Assembly: GCA_013388545.1 (NCBI GenBank)
Contig: JACAFB010000047.1
Location: 62,001-126,000, forward strand
From: Ignavibacteriaceae bacterium
GTDB lineage: Bacteria; Bacteroidota; Ignavibacteria; Ignavibacteriales; Ignavibacteriaceae
Length of the DNA stretch: 64,000 bases
Direction: 5' to 3'
Made by a program: the position numbers and the translations under genes. Numbering within the stretch: the first letter of the stretch is position 1; each line of letters starts with the position of its first letter. This document shows, one piece after another, positions 52,301 through 61,902 of this stretch. Below the pieces are notes generated by a model, which searched no databases, was not told the origin of the DNA, and worked only from the letters and a program-made list of their open reading frames with translations.

Positions 52301-54387
52301 AGCAAACCTTTGTTATTAAGATCTATGAAAAACCGGGCAATCAGTCCTGTCCAGATATAAGTTTTATTCCAACCCGCATGGTAATCGTCTGCGCTGTAAA
52401 ATTCCCAGAACCAGTGATTATCTTTTAACTGAAATACAATATTATCTAAAATTCTTTTTGTAAGATCAGCAGCATCAAAATTATAACCATAATCCAGAAG
52501 CCCTCTGAAAATTAAATACTGCCAGGGGATCCACACCGGTCCGTTCCAATAACCAATCGGATTGTAGTATGAATCGTCAGCAGACAATGATGGCATGCCG
52601 AATCTTCTATAAAACTCATCTGGATTTCTAAAGTGTTCAAGAAGTTTTTCAGCTTGAAGCGAATCAGCAATACCCGCCCACAAAGCCAGAAAAGCAATCA
52701 TTTCTTTTCTTTTCAAATCATTTTCATTTTTGAATGAGAATGAATGAGTATTTTTTGTAATGTGATAATAAAATCCTGTTGCTTCATCCCACATAAACTC
52801 ATTTATAAGTTTTGAACGCCTTTCCGCATCAGCGATCCATTGATAAGATTCATGTTCAAGCCCTAGTATTTTAGCCATTTCGGAAAGTGATTTTGCTTCT
52901 TTGACAAGCATAATGTTGCAATCCAGCGCTTCAAAATTAGCCGGATCACCAACCTCATCCCAAACTGCAACTCGTGCATCTCTTACACTTTCAAGCACGG
53001 CATCCGCTCCCCATTCACACAATCCATCTTTATCCGAATCGCGGTTTTCAATGAAATAATAATAGAATTTTTTCCCGGATAAATAAGCCTCTTCTAAGAA
53101 CGAAGTATCCGAGGTTACTTTAAATATTTCAAGATTCTGCCAATTGAACCAAGGAGCTGATGTTGTGAACTGATCGTTAACTGGAATTGATTCATTCAGA
53201 TAAGGTCCGGTCCTATAATTTATGTAACCATTCTCATGTTGCCGTTCAAAAAATATTCTTTGAGAGTTCATGGCAGACTTAGGATCCATAAACGCATAAG
53301 CCAGCATAACAAGACTTTCGTGAAACACCTGTCCGCCATATCCCCATCCCCAACGTGGTTCTCTTGAAAAAACATAGTAATTGTAAGAGCATTCACCTTC
53401 AGGTGGAAGCATGCATTGCCTGATTAAATTAAATGAATTCCAGTAAACAGATTCATAGTCTGTATTCTTAAAATTAATTTTAGGAATGTTATCATACAGT
53501 TTTTCGTTTATAATCAGATAATAATCAAGATTTTCATTAAAAAGTTTTGTGCTCATATCTAACAGTTCATTTTCATCATTTTCATCTTCAGTCACGCCTC
53601 GTACTATACGAATTGTTATTGAATTACCTGCAGGTATTGTAAATACCTTTTGTAAAGATATCAATCCTGAGTTCTTTATCCGGAGGCTATTCAACTTTGC
53701 CGTTTGAATATCAGAAAGCAATGTGAATTTATTTTCATCATCTGATGAAGAAAACAAATCATATAATCCAAATGAGTCAAATGGTTCACTCAGCAGGAAA
53801 ACATTCCTTATTTTTTCCCGGAAAGGAATTTTATGTTCTTTCATCCAATTATCAGGAAATTCATAATGAGTAAAAAACATTCCTTCACTATCAGGTAAAA
53901 TTTTGATATTCTGATAATCTTGTTTAGAATTTTGAATGGATGGATAAACCTCCAGTTTCATTTCAGAAGTACCTAAGTTGAACAGCTTCATTTCCTGAAC
54001 AGCAAATCTTGATGAATAAACCAGGAAATAATTTTCTGAACGCAAGTCCCTGAATGGATAATAAAAGAACTTTACCATATCACTGTAAGAAGCAGTAATG
54101 ACTGGCTTCTGATAATATTGTTTAAGCTGCGATCTGATTTCATCTCCTCTTTTGAAAATAACAGACCAGCTCCCCCACTGCTGAGAATCAAAACTCACAG
54201 GCTTTTCCGGATCAAACCATACCATTTGATATGATTGGTTCAGAATGTATTCGGATCTTTCCAGTGAAGCTGCGTAGGTTGAATAGACAGGATTATCCTC
54301 ATTAAAAAAGATATTTGATAAATATGCCTGGGAATACATAAAATTACCAAACGGTAAAAAGAAAATGAGCAAGTATTTTGTAATCAT
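52297..54387 (-). CDS. Secreted GH63/MGH1-like glycosidase (paralogue)
   Basis: A 696-residue exported protein (signal peptide 1-20). It shares layout and motifs with the downstream paralogue: FSREPRWGWGYGGQVFHES, DSDKDGLCEWGADA and YWNGPVWIPWQYL. One clear difference is GGQ where the paralogue has GHQ in the first motif. The pair probably arose by tandem duplication. It starts 3 bp after the large upstream glycosidase and is co-transcribed with it. Confidence 0.78.
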   Translation of the reverse strand: MITKYLLIFFLPFGNFMYSQAYLSNIFFNEDNPVYSTYAASLERSEYILNQSYQMVWFDPEKPVSFDSQQWGSWSVIFKRGDEIRSQLKQYYQKPVITASYSDMVKFFYYPFRDLRSENYFLVYSSRFAVQEMKLFNLGTSEMKLEVYPSIQNSKQDYQNIKILPDSEGMFFTHYEFPDNWMKEHKIPFREKIRNVFLLSEPFDSFGLYDLFSSSDDENKFTLLSDIQTAKLNSLRIKNSGLISLQKVFTIPAGNSITIRIVRGVTEDENDENELLDMSTKLFNENLDYYLIINEKLYDNIPKINFKNTDYESVYWNSFNLIRQCMLPPEGECSYNYYVFSREPRWGWGYGGQVFHESLVMLAYAFMDPKSAMNSQRIFFERQHENGYINYRTGPYLNESIPVNDQFTTSAPWFNWQNLEIFKVTSDTSFLEEAYLSGKKFYYYFIENRDSDKDGLCEWGADAVLESVRDARVAVWDEVGDPANFEALDCNIMLVKEAKSLSEMAKILGLEHESYQWIADAERRSKLINEFMWDEATGFYYHITKNTHSFSFKNENDLKRKEMIAFLALWAGIADSLQAEKLLEHFRNPDEFYRRFGMPSLSADDSYYNPIGYWNGPVWIPWQYLIFRGLLDYGYNFDAADLTKRILDNIVFQLKDNHWFWEFYSADDYHAGWNKTYIWTGLIARFFIDLNNKGLL

Positions 54388-54390
54388 CTT

Positions 54391-57300
54391 CTAATTAGTT
54401 TTCAGATTTGTGAGAGAAAATACGATTGTATTTCTTTCATACTTATTGCCGGCATTCATAAAGCGTGTCTCCAAAGTATAAATCCCATTTTTCACAGAAA
54501 TAATTTTTGCATTAGTGCAATCAATAATTTTCGTTCCGGGCGAATACACAGAAAAAGTCTCAAGGCTTCCACTTTTGCCTTCCAGATCAACAATATATTT
54601 ATTCCGCATAAAAGCTGAATTTAAAATTCTAAACCCATTTGATTTTGAACCGGGATTTGGGAAACATACTAATGGCAAAATACTAATTCCATCCGTATAA
54701 TAGATTTGAACAGAGGCTTCTGACTTAAGCTCAAAATCAATTTTAAGGATCGTTGAATTCATGTTTTCATCAGTTATAAATTTAACCTGTTCATTATTAA
54801 TCATAACACTTTGAATTTTTGTACCCGGTGGTAATTCAGGATTGAATGAAATTTCAATTTTATCTTTGCCTTTGTTTTTGAATTTGTACTCTATACTACT
54901 TTTATTTCTCTGCATTGAAAAGGAAACTGAGTTATGAGCACCAATACGAATATTTGTAACATCAATCCAATCCCAGTTTGCAGGCAGTTTTGGTGAAAGT
55001 GATAAGAATTTTTTTAGCGCATTCACTTTCACACCAATCATTCCCTCAATTGCAGGCTGCAGCACCATTGTTTCAGACCAGCATTGATGCGGGCACACAC
55101 CAGCAGGTCTGTACTCTTCACCATGCATCACTTCTTCAACATAACCTTTATTCCAATTTTTATAAATGAGAAGATTTGACATTAGATGAAAATAACCTTG
55201 AAGAGAATTTCCGTATTTATATTCAGCCAATGATACCCATCCTGTAAACAAAGGCCATACACTTCCAGTGTGATAACCACGCGGATTATAAATTGGACTT
55301 TCCTCACTCAAAATTCTTACTCCCCAATCTGATGAAAAATCATTAGCAGCAAAATGATCAATTACCAGTTTTGATTTTGCCGAATCCACCAGATCAAAAA
55401 GAATCGGAACAGCAGAAAGAACTGTTTTTTCTGAATTGAAGGAACCATCTTTCAATTTAGAAAAATTCAGAAAAGTGTTTTCTTCATTCCAGAATTTCGT
55501 ATTGATTATTTTAGTAACCAGCTGAGATTCATATTTATATATCTCGGCAGCTTCTGAAAAGCCTAAGATTTGAGCAATGTAAGCTGCTTCCTCTAATGCC
55601 TTTGCCCAACAACCAGCAAGGTATAACTCCGTGTGAGCGGTATATAAACCACCGCCTTCAACCCAGCCGTGACCAACCAAAGTATTTTCAATAAGGTGGT
55701 CACCATCAGTGTCAGTAGAAAAACAAAAATCAACAGCTCTCTTAATGTTATTCCAGATCTTACGAATGAACTCAATATCACCTGAATTTTTAAGATAGTG
55801 ACCTGCAAGAATTATGTAGAGAGGAGTTGCATCAGATGCATCATAATGTACCGCACCGCTTGTAGTTAATTCATGAAATATTTTTCCATTCAAATCCTGA
55901 TATTTACTGAACATCATCAAAACATTTTTGACTTTTTCAAAATCACCATAATCTGTTACAGCTAATCCGCTCCATTGTCCATCTCTGCCGAAGTACCAGC
56001 CATAACCGGGCCTGCCATTTATCCGGTGACCACCATCCCAGCCTTTTTCAGTAGTAGAATAACCTGCAACTAATGACGAACCAATTCCGGGAGTATTCAC
56101 ATAAAATTTATCGGTGCCAATTAAAGCCCACCGATAACCTTCATTAAAAATACTGTCCGGTGTAGTAATCAAAAGAGAATTAGCCAATAATGAATCGTAA
56201 TACTGAAAACTTTTTAGAAAAACCTTTTTCGGTTTGCTAAAGGCATCTTTGTAGGATTCAATTGCCTCTTCTTTGCTCTCGCCGGAACCAGAGACAATCA
56301 CATCGAAATTATCATTCATCTTAAGTTTTTTCATGATGAGAAAAGAAGCTTGAGAACTGGTTGAATCAACTCCAATAAATGTACTATCAACTTCAACAAA
56401 CGTATTAAATGGGCCGGCAGTTTTTTGATCAACTATTTTATTTATCCCAATTATAGAGTGGTAATTATCTCTTTCATCATTGAACCTGAAAGCATTCAAG
56501 CCTTCATCCCAGCCATAATAAATTGTGCCGAGAACATTTTCAGAGTAGGGCCACATAATTCGCAGATTAGATTTGCCTCTAATAACAATTTCAGCAGGAT
56601 ATACTCCACGATATTCATAGTGAATTACTGCCAAAGGCTCCTGAACAGAAGGAGTAATAAATTCAGTAATATATGCTCGTGGAAATTTATATGTCCTGAT
56701 TAAAGATTCCGGGTTTACTTCGATTCGTGGAGTCTGATCTTTGAGCCAGTAAATAGTATCCTTATATGAAAATCGAATACCAACCTCATAATCTCGCAAA
56801 GCCATGAAAGGATGTATCCAGATTTCATCAATGCCTGCCTTCTCTTTTCCAGTCACAAGTATCCTTTGTCCGGCAACGTCGAAGAAATTATCTGAGGCAT
56901 GCCTGAAATGCAGATTAAAAGGTTTCCGATTTATTGACCAGGTTTCGGATGCGGAAATTTCAATTTGTTGTGAAGAAAATTTTTTTTCAAGAACTTTTGG
57001 TGAATGATAAGTCCAGAAATTTGTTTGTTCGTTAAATTTAATTCCAGCGAGATAGCGGATGCAATTATTTGTGAATAATTCAAGATGAAGCCTGTTAAAA
57101 TTCTTTTGATCATAAATAGTATATGCTCCGACCGCTAAGATCTTTCCTTTACCCAAATCATAATCAATAACCAATCTGGAATTTTCTTTTAGATGAATGT
57201 ATGACCAATCAACAGCAGCAACTTTTCCATTTTGCGGAAGTGATTCATCAAAAAATCCAATTTGACGACTAATCTGATCATAAGCAGGAGCCCAAATGTA

Positions 57301-57828
57301 AGCGCCGCCATTCAATCCTGAAAAAATCGGATGTGAACGATAGGAGTGTAAGCCAAGTTTCCTGCCATAACCCTCATCAATTGCTTTAACATAGCGGACA
57401 GTTGGAATTTCAATCTCCACCCCCAGCAAATTAATATATCGTAAAGCGTCAAGTGTTAATAGTAATCCGCCTCCATTAGAAACAAAATTTTTTAAGGCTG
57501 CAACAATCTTATCATTCTTTTCAACAGACAAAAAATCACTCGAGTCAGGTCGGTGAATCCAGATAACATCAAAACCGGAAAGCAAATCAGAATCTTTTAG
57601 TAATTGATTAAAATCAATCAGTTCGGTTGAAAAATCTGAATTAGCTTTCAAAAAATTAATTGCGGCATTCAATTCAGACACAGATAAATTGACCCTGTCA
57701 ACAGTCAGAAATCCGATTCGAATAGTAGATGATTTTGATTGAGAAGAGATAGTAAAAGAGATGAGAGTAATAAGAAAGCCTGCCCGGATAAATACTCGAA
57801 GCAGATGTCTGTAGTTAATAAAATTCAT
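54391..57828 (-). CDS. Large secreted glycosidase with N-terminal GATase1-like domain
   Basis: A 1145-residue exported protein (signal peptide about 10-30). Residues about 33-260 look like a class I glutamine-amidotransferase-like fold (IRIGFLTVDRVN, WIHRPD, FVSNGGGLLLTLDALRY) without an evident catalytic Cys. The middle is beta-rich. Residues about 590-950 form a debranching-enzyme-like toroid (GRPGYGWYFGRDGQWSGL, DASDATPLYIILAGHYL, YHTGSVWPLFTGW). Two or more beta-domains end the protein. It is the first gene of the sugar block. The N-terminal fold may be a carbohydrate-binding or lost-enzyme module. Confidence 0.75.
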   Translation of the reverse strand: MNFINYRHLLRVFIRAGFLITLISFTISSQSKSSTIRIGFLTVDRVNLSVSELNAAINFLKANSDFSTELIDFNQLLKDSDLLSGFDVIWIHRPDSSDFLSVEKNDKIVAALKNFVSNGGGLLLTLDALRYINLLGVEIEIPTVRYVKAIDEGYGRKLGLHSYRSHPIFSGLNGGAYIWAPAYDQISRQIGFFDESLPQNGKVAAVDWSYIHLKENSRLVIDYDLGKGKILAVGAYTIYDQKNFNRLHLELFTNNCIRYLAGIKFNEQTNFWTYHSPKVLEKKFSSQQIEISASETWSINRKPFNLHFRHASDNFFDVAGQRILVTGKEKAGIDEIWIHPFMALRDYEVGIRFSYKDTIYWLKDQTPRIEVNPESLIRTYKFPRAYITEFITPSVQEPLAVIHYEYRGVYPAEIVIRGKSNLRIMWPYSENVLGTIYYGWDEGLNAFRFNDERDNYHSIIGINKIVDQKTAGPFNTFVEVDSTFIGVDSTSSQASFLIMKKLKMNDNFDVIVSGSGESKEEAIESYKDAFSKPKKVFLKSFQYYDSLLANSLLITTPDSIFNEGYRWALIGTDKFYVNTPGIGSSLVAGYSTTEKGWDGGHRINGRPGYGWYFGRDGQWSGLAVTDYGDFEKVKNVLMMFSKYQDLNGKIFHELTTSGAVHYDASDATPLYIILAGHYLKNSGDIEFIRKIWNNIKRAVDFCFSTDTDGDHLIENTLVGHGWVEGGGLYTAHTELYLAGCWAKALEEAAYIAQILGFSEAAEIYKYESQLVTKIINTKFWNEENTFLNFSKLKDGSFNSEKTVLSAVPILFDLVDSAKSKLVIDHFAANDFSSDWGVRILSEESPIYNPRGYHTGSVWPLFTGWVSLAEYKYGNSLQGYFHLMSNLLIYKNWNKGYVEEVMHGEEYRPAGVCPHQCWSETMVLQPAIEGMIGVKVNALKKFLSLSPKLPANWDWIDVTNIRIGAHNSVSFSMQRNKSSIEYKFKNKGKDKIEISFNPELPPGTKIQSVMINNEQVKFITDENMNSTILKIDFELKSEASVQIYYTDGISILPLVCFPNPGSKSNGFRILNSAFMRNKYIVDLEGKSGSLETFSVYSPGTKIIDCTNAKIISVKNGIYTLETRFMNAGNKYERNTIVFSLTNLKTN

Positions 57829-57921
57829 AATCTGTTAGTAATAAGAATTTATAACAGAGCTAATTATTCTAAACCTGAATGAGGTTAAAAATCTAATTAT
57901 TTAAAGACTTCAGATTATAAA

Positions 57922-59340
<1,419 letters not shown>

Positions 59341-59382
59341 TCAGTTTCCTATTCGATTTGATTAGTTAAGAATTAAGATGGT

Positions 59383-60237
59383 TTATGTACGAGCCTCTTC
59401 AAAAGCTTTATCGATGTGACACTGAAAGCTGTGATAAGAAGTCTCTTCCATTTCTTTGTAAGTTTTATTTCTTCTCTCAAGAGTTGCAAAATCAACTTTA
59501 TGTGCATCGAATTCAGGCCCATCGACGCAGACAAATACGGTTTTATTGTCCACAGTAGCTCTGCAGCCTCCACACATTCCTGTACCATCAACCATTATTG
59601 GGTTTAGGCTCACAACTGTTTTGATTCCATAAGGTCTTGTAGTTTCAGCAACTGCTTTCATCATTGGAATTGGTCCAATTGCTAATACAAAATCAATCTT
59701 TCGACCTGAATCAATCAATTCTTTTAGCTTAGCAGTGACAAATCCTTTAAAGCCATATGAACCATCATCTGTAGTTGGATAAACCTCATCACAAACTTTT
59801 TTCATTTCATCTTCCAGAATTACAAATTCTTTTGTTCGTCCGCCGATAATGGCAATTGTATAATTTCCCGCATCTTTAAGAGCAACAGCAGTCGGAAACG
59901 CAATTGCTGTTCCTACTCCACCGCCAATACTTACAGCAGTTCCAAAATTTTCAATGTGAGAAGCTTTACCCAATGGTCCAACAACATCCGTTATATAAGA
60001 ACCAGTAGTAAGTTGGTTTAGCTCATTAGTGGTTTTACCCACACCTTGAACAATTATGGTAATTGTGCCAAGCTCCTTATCTGAATCGGCAATCGTTAAT
60101 GGAATTCGTTCACCATTTTCGTTAATTCTAATGATAACAAACTGCCCTGCTTTTCTTTTTTGTGCGATCTTTGGAGCTTTGATAATGAATTTTTTTACGG
60201 ATGGGGCTATAAATTCAGCTTTAATGATTTCGTACAT
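59383..60237 (-). CDS. nfnA: NfnA-like ferredoxin-NADP reductase subunit
   Basis: A 284-residue protein related to dihydroorotate-dehydrogenase electron-transfer subunit PyrK. It has an FAD-binding barrel (VIRINENGERIPLTI), an NAD-binding region (SIGGGVGTAIAFP) and a C-terminal 2Fe-2S Cys set (GTGMCGGCRATV and FVCVDGPEFD). With NfnB it would balance NADH, NADPH and reduced ferredoxin in the cytoplasm. It is the first gene of the pair, with a 250-bp divergent region upstream. Confidence 0.87.
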   Translation of the reverse strand: MYEIIKAEFIAPSVKKFIIKAPKIAQKRKAGQFVIIRINENGERIPLTIADSDKELGTITIIVQGVGKTTNELNQLTTGSYITDVVGPLGKASHIENFGTAVSIGGGVGTAIAFPTAVALKDAGNYTIAIIGGRTKEFVILEDEMKKVCDEVYPTTDDGSYGFKGFVTAKLKELIDSGRKIDFVLAIGPIPMMKAVAETTRPYGIKTVVSLNPIMVDGTGMCGGCRATVDNKTVFVCVDGPEFDAHKVDFATLERRNKTYKEMEETSYHSFQCHIDKAFEEART

Positions 60238-60378
60238 TGAATTTCCGTACTAATTATAAAAAAATGATTGATTCAAACAACTTTAATTTTACTTCCTAAA
60301 CTTATCAATTTTTTATGTGAGTATTAACCTTTATACTTTATTTTTTTTGAGTTAGATACATTTATTTGCTACTTTAGG

Positions 60379-60400
60379 AAAGTATAAGAATCAATACTTT
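60379..60400. repeat. Inverted repeat in a divergent promoter region
   Basis: AAAGTAT (60379-60385), 8-nt spacer, ATACTTT (60394-60400). It lies about 140 bp upstream of nfnA and 88 bp upstream of the symporter gene. A possible operator. Confidence 0.3.
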
Positions 60401-60487
60401 TCTATTATGAACGCTGAGGGTATTTTTTTCAATTATTTAATCAATCAATCTTTTCTCTAAAATTATTTTGGGAAATACTTATTTGGA

Positions 60488-61795
60488 ATGAAGCTTCATA
60501 CAAAAATTTTTATTGGCTTATTCTTTGGGGCGGCTCTGGGTTTACTGGCAAATTTTTTTATTTCTGACAAATCAACTATTGAATGGATCGTCAATAATAT
60601 TTCTTATCCAATAGGTCAGATCTTTTTGAGATTGATTTTTATGGTTGTCATTCCCCTGATTTTTGTAGCAATCGTCCTGGGAATTTCGGACTTCAGAGAT
60701 ATTAAAAAAATTGGACGTATTGGAATTAAAGCTTTACTTTTTACTTTCTTCATTACTTTGCTGTCAGTGCTAATCGGAATAGAAATGGTTAACATTTTTC
60801 AGCCAGGTTTGAATATTGCTGAGACTGAAAGAGCTGCTGTGATTCAGTCATTGTCAGGAAATCAGTCTGTTACGGGAATAATAACAACTGCAAAAGAATC
60901 AAAAAGCTTTGTGCAGATTCTGGTTGATTTGATTCCACGCAATCCATTTGCAGAAATAGTTTTTGCTTTTGATCCGAATTACAGGGGCGGAGGATTGCTG
61001 GCACTTATGTTCTTTGCTTGTATTTTCGGTGTGGCAATGGCGCTTGTTGATTCAAAGAAAGTGCAGGCGTTGACATCAACATTTCAAGGTATATATGATG
61101 TCCTGATGAAAATAATTGATTTTGCTATGAAGATCGCGCCTATCGGTGTAGCTGCATTGATTTTTTCTTCAACCTCTCAACTTGGATTTCAAGTTATCGC
61201 TTTGCTCCTGCAATATGTACTTGTTGTTTTAGGGGCACTTATAATTCACATAGTTTTAACCTACGGATTTATTATTAAATATTTTATAAAGAAAAATCCA
61301 CTTCATTTTTTCAAGTTAATCTCTGAAGTCATTATTACTGCTTTTTCAACCAGCTCGTCAAATGCTACTTTGCCAACATCAATAAGGGTCTCGATTGAAG
61401 AACTTAAAATTGATAAAGACGTGAGTAATTTTGTATTAACTGTCGGCTCAACAGCCAATCAGAACGGAACTGCGCTTTACGAAGGAATTACAGTTCTATT
61501 TCTTGCACAGTTCTACGGTATTGATTTGACAATATCTCAACAACTAGTGGTTGTATTACTTTCAATTTTAGCGGGAATTGGTACTGCAGGAGTACCAGGC
61601 GGATCATTACCATTAGTTGTTATAGTCCTTCAAACCGTTGGGATCCCAATTGAAGGAATAGGAATTATTCTTGGTGTTGACAGAATCTTAGATATGTCCA
61701 GAACTGTTGTTAATGTTACCGGAGATATAATACTGGCAGCCTGGATTGACGAGAGTGAGAAAAAGAACTCATTGGGTTTAGCAAACCTAAATTAA
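60488..61795 (+). CDS. Dicarboxylate/amino acid:cation symporter (DAACS)
   Basis: A 435-residue membrane protein with eight TM helices and two re-entrant loops. Signature parts are STSSSNATLPTS, NQNGTALYEGI, AGVPGGSLPLVVIVL and GVDRILDMSRTVVNVTGD. Members import glutamate, aspartate or C4-dicarboxylates with Na+ or H+. A single gene with a bidirectional terminator downstream. The exact substrate is not determined. Confidence 0.92.
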   Translation: MKLHTKIFIGLFFGAALGLLANFFISDKSTIEWIVNNISYPIGQIFLRLIFMVVIPLIFVAIVLGISDFRDIKKIGRIGIKALLFTFFITLLSVLIGIEMVNIFQPGLNIAETERAAVIQSLSGNQSVTGIITTAKESKSFVQILVDLIPRNPFAEIVFAFDPNYRGGGLLALMFFACIFGVAMALVDSKKVQALTSTFQGIYDVLMKIIDFAMKIAPIGVAALIFSSTSQLGFQVIALLLQYVLVVLGALIIHIVLTYGFIIKYFIKKNPLHFFKLISEVIITAFSTSSSNATLPTSIRVSIEELKIDKDVSNFVLTVGSTANQNGTALYEGITVLFLAQFYGIDLTISQQLVVVLLSILAGIGTAGVPGGSLPLVVIVLQTVGIPIEGIGIILGVDRILDMSRTVVNVTGDIILAAWIDESEKKNSLGLANLN

Positions 61796-61806
61796 GGTTC
61801 AAATAA

Positions 61807-61863
61807 AAAAGCTAAGACTCAACTACGTAATCACTTATAAATAATAACTGAATCTTAGCTTTT
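61807..61863. terminator. Bidirectional terminator between convergent genes
   Basis: AAAAGCTAAGA (61807-61817) pairs with TCTTAGCTTTT (61853-61863) around a 35-nt loop, with extra partial pairing inside. The minus strand continues into a T run; the plus strand has T within the stem. It serves the DAACS gene (plus) and the pyrophosphatase gene (minus). Confidence 0.6.
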
Positions 61864-61902
61864 AATAATAAAACTATCTGAATCGAACAAAATCTTGATT
61901 TT

